64,000 nt of DNA from Euryarchaeota archaeon UBA486 (GTDB lineage Archaea; Thermoplasmatota; Poseidoniia; Poseidoniales; Poseidoniaceae): assembly GCA_002497765.1 (NCBI GenBank), contig DAET01000046.1:89962-153961 (forward strand), in the 5' to 3' direction. Every line of letters begins with the position of its first letter. Position 1 is the first letter of the stretch. Below the pieces are notes generated by a model that had not been told where the DNA came from, ran no database searches, and worked only from the letters and a program-made list of their open reading frames with translations. Below are positions 16,484 to 25,301 of this stretch, piece by piece. The translations under genes were made by a program, and so were the position numbers.

Positions 16484-18058
16484 ATGGCGCGCAAGAAGGA
16501 CAAGATTGTGGTCAACCTCGACCTCCCCAAGGACGATACGACGCTAACCAAGCTCTACGTCATCTTGTTCTTCTCCATCATCCTCGGCTTGGGCAGCGGT
16601 CTGTTTTGGATCACCAACTCCGGGTTCGTCCCCACGGCCAACGGTGAACCGATGTTCACCAACCTCTACTGCGGTGCCACGGCTCAAGATGAACTTGGCA
16701 ATCCAACGGGCGAATTTTTCCAAACCAACCAGAAGCCAACCTACACGGCGAACCAAACCTGTTCCATCCTCCAGGACAGCCCCGACCGCATCACGTGGGA
16801 AGATGAGGAATGGACCATGGTTACCAAGCGAGGCAAAAATTTCGACGTCCCCGGAGTTCCTGATTCCGCCACAGGCGGGACTGCCGTGCTCCAGCCGCTC
16901 TGGCTGAACTACACGGTTGAAGCCTCGGGGTCGTACGACTACACCGTCGCCATCCGGACGTCCTCCGGTGATATTCTCGAGTTCGAGAACGAAACGGCGA
17001 ACTCCGGTGCACAGCAGCTCTACATGGTTACGATTCCACCGGACACGCGCTACGAACTCATCTTCATGTCCTCGCAGGAAGGCCAGTTCCTGCAAACCAT
17101 CACCTTCGACATGACCGTTCACTATCAGGACGGTATCCCCACGAACATGAACAACAAATCGTTGTGGTTGGGACCTGCCTTGGAAGCAGGACCGTTGAAG
17201 GTTCACCCGACCATTTTCCTCAACTTCTTCGGTCTGACGTTCTTCTTCTTCATCTTCCCAGCCTCGTACTACTGGGAGCGCGTTGAGAACGAGAAGAACG
17301 AGGTGGAAGAGAAGTTCCCAGATTTCCTTCGAGACCTGGCTGAATACTGGAAAGGTGGTCTCTCCATGACCGTCGCCGTCCAAACCCTGGCGACATCGGA
17401 ATACGGTGCTCTCAACGACGAAGTCAAGAAAATGTCCGACCAGTTGAGTTGGGGTGTCAAGTTCTCTGATGTGATTGGCCAGTTCGCTGAACGGGTCGGC
17501 ACCCCGCTCGTCCGGCGTGCCATCACGCTCATCGCCGAAGCCGACCGTGCGGGTGGGAAAATTTCGGACATTCTCGTCACGGCTGCCAACGACTCCCGTG
17601 AATTGAAGTTCCTCGAGGGTGAACGCAAACGAGCCATCGGTTCGTACATTGCGGTCATTTGGACGTCGTACTTCGTTTTCCTCGGCGTGATCGTCGTTCT
17701 GGCCAAGGTGTTTATTCCCGCTATTGCAGGTTCGAACTCCGGCGGTGAAGACGGCGGCGACAGCGGCGGTCAAACCATCGGGAACATGACCATTCGAAAC
17801 ATCGACCCGCTGTTCTTCCTGACGATTTTCTACTACGGCGTGACCATGCAAGCGCTCGGTAACGGTTCCATGGCCGGCTTGATGGCCACCGGTCGTTTCT
17901 CGACCGGATTCAAGCACTCGGGAATGATGATCGTCGTCGCCCTCGTCATCTTCAACCTCGTCGCCTTTTCGCCCGACCTCATCGGCATCACGGAAGTTCC
18001 CGGGCTGAACCCCTCCTCGGGAACCTTCGTTCCTTCCCCGCTCTACTTCGGAGGCTGA
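16484..18058 (+). CDS. Type II secretion F/FlaJ-family membrane protein 2
   Basis: 524 residues, 14 bp after the first platform gene. One helix at about residues 22-42 is followed by a region of about 190 residues predicted to lie outside the cytoplasm, then a second helix (about 240-262), the T2SF domain with K-F-P-D-F-L-R-D-L-A-E-Y-W-K-G-G-L-S (about 272-290) and three further helices. The large external insert is unusual for FlaJ-type proteins and could contact the filament or cell surface. Confidence 0.88.
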   Translation: MARKKDKIVVNLDLPKDDTTLTKLYVILFFSIILGLGSGLFWITNSGFVPTANGEPMFTNLYCGATAQDELGNPTGEFFQTNQKPTYTANQTCSILQDSPDRITWEDEEWTMVTKRGKNFDVPGVPDSATGGTAVLQPLWLNYTVEASGSYDYTVAIRTSSGDILEFENETANSGAQQLYMVTIPPDTRYELIFMSSQEGQFLQTITFDMTVHYQDGIPTNMNNKSLWLGPALEAGPLKVHPTIFLNFFGLTFFFFIFPASYYWERVENEKNEVEEKFPDFLRDLAEYWKGGLSMTVAVQTLATSEYGALNDEVKKMSDQLSWGVKFSDVIGQFAERVGTPLVRRAITLIAEADRAGGKISDILVTAANDSRELKFLEGERKRAIGSYIAVIWTSYFVFLGVIVVLAKVFIPAIAGSNSGGEDGGDSGGQTIGNMTIRNIDPLFFLTIFYYGVTMQALGNGSMAGLMATGRFSTGFKHSGMMIVVALVIFNLVAFSPDLIGITEVPGLNPSSGTFVPSPLYFGG

Positions 18059-18062
18059 CGGC

Positions 18063-18503
18063 GTGCGTCACGACGAAGAAGCCCAGATTCACATTCTGGA
18101 AATGTTGACGCTGTTTTGGCTGTTCTTCATGTCGGCCACCTTCTTGATTCGCGTTCACGTTCCCGATTCTGCCTCTGTCGCCCTTGACTCATCCTTGGAG
18201 ATGGCGGCCGACGATGCCATCCGCTACGGTCTTGGCCTCGAGGCGGAGATTGAAGGCGACAGTCGTTTGGAGGAGTTGCTGGCCGATGATGCTCGGGAAG
18301 AGGCCTGCGAGTTGCTTCAGTCTGCCGTGGCGCCCGGAAAGGAGGCGAATTGTTGGCTGGCGAAGGACAGTTCAGTGGCCACACCGCACGGAACGGTTGG
18401 AACGCCGGCCGGTGGCACGGTGGCGGTTCACCATCTCGTGGTCATCGGCCCGTACGTTTGGACGGTCACGCTGGATGTTTGGGCCCGTGGAGGTGGTGCT
18501 TGA
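18063..18503 (+). CDS. Small pilin-like / pseudopilin-like protein
   Basis: 146 residues from a GTG start 4 bp after the platform gene. A hydrophilic start of 13 residues is followed by one hydrophobic helix (about 14-31) and a soluble domain with two cysteines (E-A-C-E-L-L and N-C-W-L-A), the layout of a pilin or a bitopic assembly protein. A class III signal peptide (short basic leader, G or A before the cleavage site) is not obvious. Its last base overlaps the next start. Confidence 0.65.
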   Translation: MRHDEEAQIHILEMLTLFWLFFMSATFLIRVHVPDSASVALDSSLEMAADDAIRYGLGLEAEIEGDSRLEELLADDAREEACELLQSAVAPGKEANCWLAKDSSVATPHGTVGTPAGGTVAVHHLVVIGPYVWTVTLDVWARGGGA

Positions 18504-18949
18504 TGCGCGCCAGCCAACTGAAGGACGCCAACGCTGGACAGATGCTGCTCGCCACCGGTGTCGTGCTCCTCATGTCCTTGCTTTCCATGGCCATCTTCGG
18601 CGTGAAAGTGGCGGGTCTGACCTTGCCCCACGAGGCAGCATCGGACGACGTCATTGACACGACCGATCAGGTGCTCGAGACGATACAGCCCCTGACACAG
18701 GCACGGATGGAACTCTGGATGGACGGCGGCCTTGAACCGCTTGAAGCAGCCGAACTTGGGTTCGAAACCGTACACGACGACCTGCTTCACCACGGCGAAT
18801 TGCGAGGCGTTGAAATCAAACTCACCAACATGGCTGTTTCGGAACTTGACAGCAACACGCTTCAGGTCAGCGCAGAACTGGGTGTCTCCGACGGCGAGGC
18901 CATGCTGAATTACGAGGTGGCGTTCACGCTCACCGTTCAAGCCTCGTGA
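18503..18949 (+). CDS. Small pilin-like protein with N-terminal membrane helix
   Basis: 148 residues. The start ATG shares one base with the previous stop (TGATG). After D-A-N-A-G-Q comes a hydrophobic helix (about residues 14-34) and then a soluble region rich in beta-type sequence. The N-A-G-Q followed by the helix resembles the cleavage region of archaeal class III pilins (A/G-Q), but no acidic E+5 can be placed with confidence. It closes the operon; the end overlaps the convergent 2-PGK-like gene by 13 bp. Confidence 0.65.
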   Translation: MRASQLKDANAGQMLLATGVVLLMSLLSMAIFGVKVAGLTLPHEAASDDVIDTTDQVLETIQPLTQARMELWMDGGLEPLEAAELGFETVHDDLLHHGELRGVEIKLTNMAVSELDSNTLQVSAELGVSDGEAMLNYEVAFTLTVQAS

Positions 18950-19599
18950 TGAGCATCAACGGCTCGGTTCAGCAACGTGAAGATACGCTCAACATCGCTG
19001 TCAACACGGGTGGGGTCAACCACCGGCCAGTTCGCAATTTTCGCACGCTCGATGAGCCCTTCTTGAATGGCACGAATGCGGGCGAAGCTGGCAAGATAGC
19101 GGTCGGACCGACGGTAGGAATGAGCGTCTCTCGACTTCAGCATGTCTTGGTGAGCCCGCTCCTCATCCACCACCATCACCACGCCCAAGGCCACACCCCC
19201 GGCGTCTTCCCACGCCTTGAGCAGGCGTGCGCTCGGAACGATGTGAACGCCTTCGAGCAGGAGGTCGATGCCTTCCCTTCGAGCCCGTTCAACGGTGGCC
19301 GTGATGCCCGCTTCAACGGCCAGGCAGGTTTCGTTCCAATCCAGCACGGGCTCGCCGCTGCTTCCTCTCGAAAAGGACGAGCGGTGGAGCGCTTCTCGTT
19401 GCTGCCCCTCATCTGCCGCCCGCATGATTTCGCGAATGGCGTCGGTCGACATGACCCGGGTGAACCCGGCTCGGTTGGCGACGCCGACGGCTGCCGTTGA
19501 TTTTCCAACCCCGGTGGCACCGGCGATGATGAGCAACCTCGGCGGTCGCGATGAGAGGGTTTGCGCTGTTTGTTGCGCCATCCCTACCCGCTGGGCCAT
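18937..19599 (-). CDS. 2-phosphoglycerate kinase-like P-loop kinase
   Basis: 220 residues. Walker A G-A-T-G-V-G-K-S-T is followed by V-M-S-T-D-A-I-R-E-I-M-R, a histidine/serine segment and L-L-L-E-G-V-H-I-V-P-S-A, matching archaeal 2-phosphoglycerate kinases, which make 2,3-diphosphoglycerate for cyclic DPG in methanogens. In this organism the product is unknown, because relatives without cyclic DPG also carry this family. The frame is open to 19683, but M-A-Q-R at 19599 leaves a 120-bp divergent promoter gap to the aldehyde dehydrogenase. Confidence 0.8.
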   Translation of the reverse strand: MAQRVGMAQQTAQTLSSRPPRLLIIAGATGVGKSTAAVGVANRAGFTRVMSTDAIREIMRAADEGQQREALHRSSFSRGSSGEPVLDWNETCLAVEAGITATVERARREGIDLLLEGVHIVPSARLLKAWEDAGGVALGVVMVVDEERAHQDMLKSRDAHSYRRSDRYLASFARIRAIQEGLIERAKIANWPVVDPTRVDSDVERIFTLLNRAVDAHHEA

Positions 19600-19719
19600 G
19601 CGGTTGAGGTGAAGGGGCGAGCACATGAGGGTTCTGCCCAAGGATGCGTTCCCTTCCTTCATTTGGTGCCCGAGAAAACCCACCGATGGCCCTTTGAATT
19701 GGGTGGGCTTGGAAGATTC

Positions 19720-21156
19720 ATGGCCGATGAACAGATGTGGATTGCAGGCGCATGGTGTGGCGCCGAGAAGAAGGAAACCAGCGATGTCATCAACCCTGCG
19801 ACCGGTGAAGTCATGGCCACCGTACCGAAGGCCACCGTGGGCGACGTTGACCGTTGCGTCGCTGCCTCACGAGACGCCCTGAACAACGCGGACTGGAAAG
19901 CCATGGATCCCGCTCAGCGTGGACGTATCCTCAACAAGATGGCAGCCGTCACCTACGCCAAAGCAAAGGAGCTCGCCGTCATTGAATCCTCGAACAACGG
20001 CAAGACGTTCAGGGAAGCCCTCTCTGAAATTCGCTATGGTGCATGGACGCTGGAGTATTTTGCCGGTCTCGCCGATAAGATCGAAGGCACCACGATCCCC
20101 GTTCCCGGTCCTCGTCTCAACTACACCCTCCGCCAACCGCTTGGGGTCACTGCCCACATCGTGCCGTGGAACTTCCCGCTCCAACTTGCGCTGCGCTCCA
20201 TCGCCCCTGCCCTCGCCGCAGGGTGCACGGTCATCGCCAAGCCTGCATCATGGACGCCCCTGTCCCTGCTCGCCTGGGCAAGAGCCGTCGACGAGGCCGA
20301 CACCGGGCTACCATCCGGTGTGCTGCAGGTCTTGACCGGATCGGGTGCGCTGGCCGGTGATGCCCTCGCTGGTCATGCCGGCGTGGACGGCGTGGTGTTG
20401 ACCGGAGGTGTACCTACGGGTCAAGCCGTGATGGCCAAAGCCAGCGAGCAACTCACGCCCGTTACCCTCGAACTCGGTGGAAAGGGCGCCAACATCGTCT
20501 TCCCCGACGCCAACCTCCGCTACGCTGCGAAAGCCATCTGCTTTGGCATCTTCATGAACGCCGGCCAGATGTGCTGGGCGGGTTCTCGACTGCTCGTTCA
20601 CGAGGACGTACACGACGACCTTGTGGAAGCCGTGTGCGCCGAGGTGGCCAAGTGGCCCGTTGGCCCGGGCATGGAAGAAGGTGTTCGGATGGGCAGTCTT
20701 GTCCACGAGCGTCATCGAGCTGAGGTGCTCGAGAAACTCGAGGCCGGCCTGAAGGAAGGCGGCAAGTTGGTGTTGGGTGGGCAGCCGCTCGACCGAGACG
20801 GGGCCTTCATGGAAGCAACGGTGGTCACCGGGGTGGACCGTTCTCACCTGCTGTTCCAAGACGAACTCTTCGGGCCCGTGCTGGCCGTCACCTCCTTTTC
20901 CACGGATGAGGAAGCCCTTGAATTGGCCAACGACACACCGTTTGGATTGCTCAACGGCGTCTGGACCAACAACCTCAGTCGAGCTCACAGTTTTGCTCGC
21001 GACCTTGAGTGCGGCATGGTTTCCATCAACGAATACCCCATCACCTTCCCGCAGACGGCCTTCACGGGTTGGAAGCATTCAGGCATCGGCGTGGAGCAAA
21101 GCCAAGATGCGCTTCGCTTCTACACGAAGGTCAAAAACGTGAACGTGAAGTTGTGA
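19720..21156 (+). CDS. NAD(P)-dependent aldehyde dehydrogenase
   Basis: 478 residues, usual family length. Visible motifs are P-W-N-F-P-L-Q-L near 148, the general base E251 in L-E-L-G-G-K-G-A-N-I, and the nucleophile C285 in G-Q-M-C-W-A-G. E-L-F-G-P-V-L and N-D-T-P-F-G-L also fit. It resembles betaine/aminobutyraldehyde dehydrogenases more than succinic-semialdehyde ones, but the substrate cannot be read from the sequence. A frame open from 19561 is ignored because the domain starts just after the ATG at 19720. A crotonase follows 5 bp later. Confidence 0.93.
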   Translation: MADEQMWIAGAWCGAEKKETSDVINPATGEVMATVPKATVGDVDRCVAASRDALNNADWKAMDPAQRGRILNKMAAVTYAKAKELAVIESSNNGKTFREALSEIRYGAWTLEYFAGLADKIEGTTIPVPGPRLNYTLRQPLGVTAHIVPWNFPLQLALRSIAPALAAGCTVIAKPASWTPLSLLAWARAVDEADTGLPSGVLQVLTGSGALAGDALAGHAGVDGVVLTGGVPTGQAVMAKASEQLTPVTLELGGKGANIVFPDANLRYAAKAICFGIFMNAGQMCWAGSRLLVHEDVHDDLVEAVCAEVAKWPVGPGMEEGVRMGSLVHERHRAEVLEKLEAGLKEGGKLVLGGQPLDRDGAFMEATVVTGVDRSHLLFQDELFGPVLAVTSFSTDEEALELANDTPFGLLNGVWTNNLSRAHSFARDLECGMVSINEYPITFPQTAFTGWKHSGIGVEQSQDALRFYTKVKNVNVKL

Positions 21157-21160
21157 GTGG

Positions 21161-21946
21161 ATGTCCATGGCGGTTGAAGTTGACCAACAAGGCGCTGTTC
21201 GGATCATTAAGATGGCGGGGCAGGCCTCGACGCAGTCGTTTTCGATGGCGTTTTTGCCCACGATTGCCGAGGCGATTGATGCGGGCCTGAAAGACAACGC
21301 CACGAAATCCATTGTGCTGACGGGCGACGGTCGTTTCTTTTCCGCTGGGGCTGACATCAACGCCTTTCAAGAAGCGATTGACAACAACTCGGCTCCTGAA
21401 CTCATCCGCAACCTGACCGGTGTTCTCCACCCGCTGCTGACCCGCATCCGTACCTCCTCAACCATTGTCGTGGCGGCCCTCAACGGTGTGTCGGCCGGCG
21501 GCGGCTTGGGTTTGGCCTTGGCGTGCGATGCTCGAGTTGGAACGCCTGATGCTCGTATGGCGGCGTCCTACGCCGGCATGGGGCTCTCCCCGGACGGCGG
21601 GACGACCTGGCTTTTGCCGCGCCTGGTTGGCGAACAACGAGCACGACGATTCTTCATGAGCAATGAAATTTGGACGGGCGAGGAAGCTCATGAATACGGT
21701 GCGATTGACGTGCTGGTGGACCCTGCATCCTTGCTTGAGACAGCCACAGGCTTGGCCAAGATGTGGTCGTCATGGGGCCCCCACACCAAGGAGGCGACCA
21801 AGCACCTCCTTCATGTTCAAACCGACAACGATTTCTCAACGCACCTCGACCACGAACGGACGCTCATCGAAGCGGCCGGTACCACCGAGGCGTTCAAAGA
21901 AGGCGTGGCCGCGTTCCTTGAGAAGCGCCGCCCATCCTTTGATTGA
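21161..21946 (+). CDS. Enoyl-CoA hydratase/isomerase family protein (crotonase, no canonical Glu pair)
   Basis: 261 residues. The crotonase core is clear: S-A-G-A-D-I-N-A-F and V-S-A-G-G-G-L-G-L-A-L-A-C-D. Both glutamates of true hydratases are replaced (G-G-G-L-G instead of G-G-G-x-E, and S-Y-A-G-M-G-L-S-P-D instead of x-P-E), which resembles PaaG-type isomerases, where an Asp does the catalysis. Isomerase activity is therefore more likely than hydration. It follows the aldehyde dehydrogenase by 4 bp in one operon. Confidence 0.87.
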   Translation: MSMAVEVDQQGAVRIIKMAGQASTQSFSMAFLPTIAEAIDAGLKDNATKSIVLTGDGRFFSAGADINAFQEAIDNNSAPELIRNLTGVLHPLLTRIRTSSTIVVAALNGVSAGGGLGLALACDARVGTPDARMAASYAGMGLSPDGGTTWLLPRLVGEQRARRFFMSNEIWTGEEAHEYGAIDVLVDPASLLETATGLAKMWSSWGPHTKEATKHLLHVQTDNDFSTHLDHERTLIEAAGTTEAFKEGVAAFLEKRRPSFD

Positions 21947-21947
21947 A

Positions 21948-22871
21948 TCACTGGATTTGGAACTGGTACTGCGTGGCGGGTTTCTTTCCGCCCAGGCGAG
22001 TCAGCCCGATGATGAGTGCGATGAGGCCACCGCATGCAGAGCAGCAACCCGCACCAATCGATGCGACCGAAATGCCCGACTTCGTGAGCAACTCCTCAAC
22101 GAATCCAGATTCGATGTACATGGCGTCAAGGTCAACCACGGACATGTTGATGCCAGCATCGTTGGACACCGTCAGGATTTCTCCCTCTACGCAATCGTGT
22201 TCTGCCTCCCCGACATCGTCTTGCATGGTGTAGCAAATTCGGGCGACAATGATGTGGTCTTCAATGTCAAAGTACGGCTCGTAGGCTTTGTTGTCGTCGC
22301 CTCGACCCATTGAGCAAGAAATTCTCGCTGTGCGATCGCTGACATCGTTGCCGTCTTCGTCGAGAACGGAGAAACTCACATTCTCGCAGGCATCCACGAT
22401 GTTGTTGTCGTTCTCATCGGCCTTGGGGTCGCCGGGAATCAGGAGGTACCAACCCTCCTCACCCATGCCATCTTCGTCGTCGTGGGTGAGTTCACCGCTG
22501 TCCCCGATTGAAGTGGTGTAGTCAACGGTGGAGAGTTTGTTGAAGGTGTCTTCAATCGAAGCGCCCACGACTGCCCCGATGCCAAACCCAATGAGGCCGA
22601 TGACCACCAAAACGGCGGCGATGATCATGGGGACTTTGGGCCCCTTTCCTTCATCCCCGATGGTGATGTTCTGTGTCGCCATGCCTGGCTGATAGCCAGC
22701 AGCGACCATGTCCGGTGTGATTTGTTGTTGGAGAACGGGGCTTGGCCCTTCGATGTCCGCTGGAGTGGCGCCATCCGAAGGTTCGCCTGGCTCGCAATCC
22801 GGTTCATTTCCACCAGCATCCTTGGTGGCGCCCATGATGGCACCCCAAGGGGTAGGGTTGGTTTCGTCCAT
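21948..22871 (-). CDS. Hypothetical membrane protein with Cys-rich extracytoplasmic domain
   Basis: 307 residues. An acidic, Pro-rich N-terminal tail (about 1-80) precedes a helix (about 82-107), a domain of about 155 residues with four or more cysteines (D-A-C-E, I-S-C-S, I-C-Y, H-D-C-V), and a last helix (about 268-290) containing G-C-C-S-A-C-G-G. The spaced cysteines suggest disulfide bonds outside the cell. I do not recognise the family. It ends 2 bp from the convergent crotonase. Confidence 0.7.
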   Translation of the reverse strand: MDETNPTPWGAIMGATKDAGGNEPDCEPGEPSDGATPADIEGPSPVLQQQITPDMVAAGYQPGMATQNITIGDEGKGPKVPMIIAAVLVVIGLIGFGIGAVVGASIEDTFNKLSTVDYTTSIGDSGELTHDDEDGMGEEGWYLLIPGDPKADENDNNIVDACENVSFSVLDEDGNDVSDRTARISCSMGRGDDNKAYEPYFDIEDHIIVARICYTMQDDVGEAEHDCVEGEILTVSNDAGINMSVVDLDAMYIESGFVEELLTKSGISVASIGAGCCSACGGLIALIIGLTRLGGKKPATQYQFQIQ

Positions 22872-22892
22872 GGAATTTCCACGCTCCCTTGC

Positions 22893-22903
22893 GCAATAAA
22901 TCA
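22893..22903 (-). promoter_or_regulatory. TATA-like element for the 22871 gene
   Basis: The complement reads TGATTTATTGC, 22-32 bp before the ATG at 22871, a leaderless arrangement. Confidence 0.4.
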
Positions 22904-22919
22904 GTGGGTGAGATGGGCC

Positions 22920-23804
22920 TCAATCGAGGCTGGTTTCCTCGGGCTGTCCGCTTGACCAATCGTAGATACCTTTTCCAGATTTCTTGCCGAGGCGGCCTTC
23001 GGCGACCAAGCGCTCAAGCAGTGGGTGAGGGGCGTAGGCATCGTCGTTGAACGAGCGCTGCAGGTTTCGCAAAATATCGCGTCGTACATCAAGCCCCACC
23101 AGATCGGTCAACGCCAGCGGGCCCATCGGGTGCTTGTAGCCCAGCACCATGGCGGTGTCAATGTCCTTGGCGCTGGCCACGCCGTCGGCCAGCATGCGGA
23201 TGGCTTCGTTGCCGAGCACCACGCCCAAGCGGCTGGTGGCAAACCCGGGGACGTCCTTGACGAGAATGGTGGTTTTGCCCATGGCTTCGCCGGCTGCTTG
23301 AGCGATGGCGATCGTCCCCTCGGCGGTCTGATCATGACGGACCAGTTCGAGCAATTTCATGATGGGAACAGGATTGAAGAAATGCATGCCAATGACCTGC
23401 TCTGGCCGAGACGTAGCAGCGGCGATGTCGGCGATGCAAAGCGAGGAGGTGTTGGTACCGAGCACGGCGTGAGCAGGGGCAAGTTCGTCGAGTTGTGCGA
23501 AGATGCTGTGCTTCAAGTCAGGGATTTCTGGCACGGCCTCAATCACGAGGTCGGCCTGTCCGACCGCCGCAGCGAGGTCGCCAACAGCGGTCAAGTTGGC
23601 CGACCATGCGTCTCGCTGCTCAGGGGTGGTTTTGCCTCGAGCGATGCCCTTCTCCCAGAAGGCTGCGATGCGCTCCATGCCACGTTCAAGCCCCTCGGGG
23701 AAGGCATCGTAGAGGTTGGTTTGCCAGCCGGCTTGGGCGCACACTTGAGCGATGCCGGCGCCCATCGTTCCAGCGCCCACCACGGCCACGCATTGAATGG
23801 TCAT
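22920..23804 (-). CDS. 3-hydroxyacyl-CoA dehydrogenase
   Basis: 294-residue single-domain-pair enzyme that oxidises 3-hydroxyacyl-CoA to 3-ketoacyl-CoA with NAD. The Rossmann motif V-V-G-A-G-T-M-G-A-G-I-A-Q is at the N-terminus and the catalytic/dimer segments H-F-F-N-P-V-P-I-M-K-L-L-E-L-V and G-K-K-S-G-K-G-I-Y-D-W follow. Length matches HbdA/short HADH rather than the fused FadB form. The frame continues to 23879, but the ATG at 23804 starts the Rossmann strand correctly. With the crotonases it supplies two steps of beta-oxidation or the reverse. Confidence 0.94.
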   Translation of the reverse strand: MTIQCVAVVGAGTMGAGIAQVCAQAGWQTNLYDAFPEGLERGMERIAAFWEKGIARGKTTPEQRDAWSANLTAVGDLAAAVGQADLVIEAVPEIPDLKHSIFAQLDELAPAHAVLGTNTSSLCIADIAAATSRPEQVIGMHFFNPVPIMKLLELVRHDQTAEGTIAIAQAAGEAMGKTTILVKDVPGFATSRLGVVLGNEAIRMLADGVASAKDIDTAMVLGYKHPMGPLALTDLVGLDVRRDILRNLQRSFNDDAYAPHPLLERLVAEGRLGKKSGKGIYDWSSGQPEETSLD

Positions 23805-23826
23805 GGTCCTCGCAAGGAGAGGCCCT

Positions 23827-24750
23827 TCATGATGCTTGCTCGTTGGTTCTCTGTTTCGATTGCGCCAAGGTGACGCCACCGACGATCAGCGCGAAGGCCA
23901 CGACCAGCGAAGTTCCGAGTTGTTCGTCGAGAAGAAGCCACCCTCCGAGGATACCAAACGGTGGAACGAGGTAGACGTAGAAGGCTGCTGGACCTGCACC
24001 GATGATGCGGATGCCGTCAGCGAACCAGACGTAGGACACAACCGTGGAAAAGACGGCGAGGAACACGATGCCCACCCACGCCTCAGCACTCGGGAAGGTC
24101 CATGCTGCTCCCATCGCTTCAATCCCTGCCCATGGCGTGAGAATGAACAACCCAACAACGGAGGACCAGACCGTCAGGTGAAGCGGGCTCAGGGGTGCCA
24201 GCGCATCGTCCGGCGTATCGGTCATGACGCGTTTCATGACGATGGTTGACATGGCCCATGCAAAGGCAGAACCGGCGATGAAGGCGTTTCCAATCCATCG
24301 GTCCACCGCAGGAATGTCCGTGTTGGGCGAAGCAAAAAAGAGCACAGCAATCCCGGCTACGGCAAGGGCCAAGCCCCCAAGAAGCCGCCAAGTCATGCGT
24401 TCGTCGAGGAGCAGCACGGCAAGAAAAGCCGTGAAGAGCGGATTGAACGTGATCATCAGTGAGGCGTCACCAGCGGCCGTGTAACCCATGCCGAACATGA
24501 ACAGCACCTGGTACATGAAGGTCGAAAACAAGCCGATGAGCGCCACCTGCTTCCACTGTGAGCGTGAGGGCATGATCCACTGTGATGACCACCTGAGGTA
24601 GGCCAGAAACAAGGCAACGACCATGACATAGCGAATCCATGCTGCGCCAATGGGCGGTAACTCCGTAGCGACCACACGGCCCGCAGGCCAACCAAAACCC
24701 CAGATGGCAGCGACGATGACCAATTTGGCATGAACTCCGGCGTTGTTCAT
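23827..24750 (-). CDS. EamA/DMT-family transporter
   Basis: 307 residues with about ten hydrophobic helices arranged as two EamA repeats (about 8-135 and 155-290), with A-A-I-W-G-F-G-W in helix 1 and the charged R-Y-V turn typical of the family. DMT proteins export or exchange small metabolites; the substrate is unknown. The start ATG overlaps the upstream stop by 4 bp (ATGA), so it is coupled to the unknown gene at 24747-25283. Confidence 0.85.
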   Translation of the reverse strand: MNNAGVHAKLVIVAAIWGFGWPAGRVVATELPPIGAAWIRYVMVVALFLAYLRWSSQWIMPSRSQWKQVALIGLFSTFMYQVLFMFGMGYTAAGDASLMITFNPLFTAFLAVLLLDERMTWRLLGGLALAVAGIAVLFFASPNTDIPAVDRWIGNAFIAGSAFAWAMSTIVMKRVMTDTPDDALAPLSPLHLTVWSSVVGLFILTPWAGIEAMGAAWTFPSAEAWVGIVFLAVFSTVVSYVWFADGIRIIGAGPAAFYVYLVPPFGILGGWLLLDEQLGTSLVVAFALIVGGVTLAQSKQRTNEQAS

Positions 24751-25283
24751 TCAAATCGCTCCAGGCCCAACTGCAGCATCCGGGTTCGGGGAAGGCCGAT
24801 TTCCGGAAGTCCTGCGGCTGGGGCGTGGAGCTTGAGGCCTTCAATCCTGTTCACGTAGAGGCCATAACTGGCGATGTCGTCGGGTTTGTACGGGGTGTCA
24901 AGGCCCATCTTTTGCAGTGTTTGGCACGCTTTTTCGGAGTAGATGGGGAACAAGTTTGTGGAGAAGTGCATCCATTCAGATATTCGCTGTGCGTCAACGC
25001 CGTCGAGGGTCATGAGGTGCTCGAGCAACGAAACATCGGGGTAGTTGGTGGTTCGAAGCACCATCTCCACTTCATTCACGATGTCTTCGGGCCAAGCGAA
25101 CGGAACACGTTCAGCCCACTGGTCTGCGATGCTGATGTGCTCGATGGATTGCTCGGCTTGGACGGCGTACAGTGATTCGATGTACGATCGGTCTTCGTAG
25201 GCGTCGGTGACAAGACCGGGAAGGTCCTCGAAGAAGCGTTCACACATCTCGGCGTCGACACCGTAGAGGGCGACGGGAATCAT
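24747..25283 (-). CDS. Hypothetical protein downstream of the PaaA/BoxB-like gene
   Basis: 178 residues, soluble, no signal or membrane segment. The sequence is acidic and helical, with W-P-E-D-I-V-N-E-V-E-M and E-W-M-H-F-S-T-N-L-F-P near the middle. I do not recognise a family. An in-frame TTG lies one codon upstream; the ATG at 25283 is preferred. It lies 18 bp after the di-iron protein gene and is coupled to the transporter, so it probably works with that oxygenase-like protein. Confidence 0.65.
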   Translation of the reverse strand: MIPVALYGVDAEMCERFFEDLPGLVTDAYEDRSYIESLYAVQAEQSIEHISIADQWAERVPFAWPEDIVNEVEMVLRTTNYPDVSLLEHLMTLDGVDAQRISEWMHFSTNLFPIYSEKACQTLQKMGLDTPYKPDDIASYGLYVNRIEGLKLHAPAAGLPEIGLPRTRMLQLGLERFE

Positions 25284-25301
25284 CAACGATCACTCCGATG
25301 T

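Noticed and set aside
16544..17917. 457-residue minus-strand open frame
   Set aside because: Shadow of the second platform protein gene, which has the T2SF motif.
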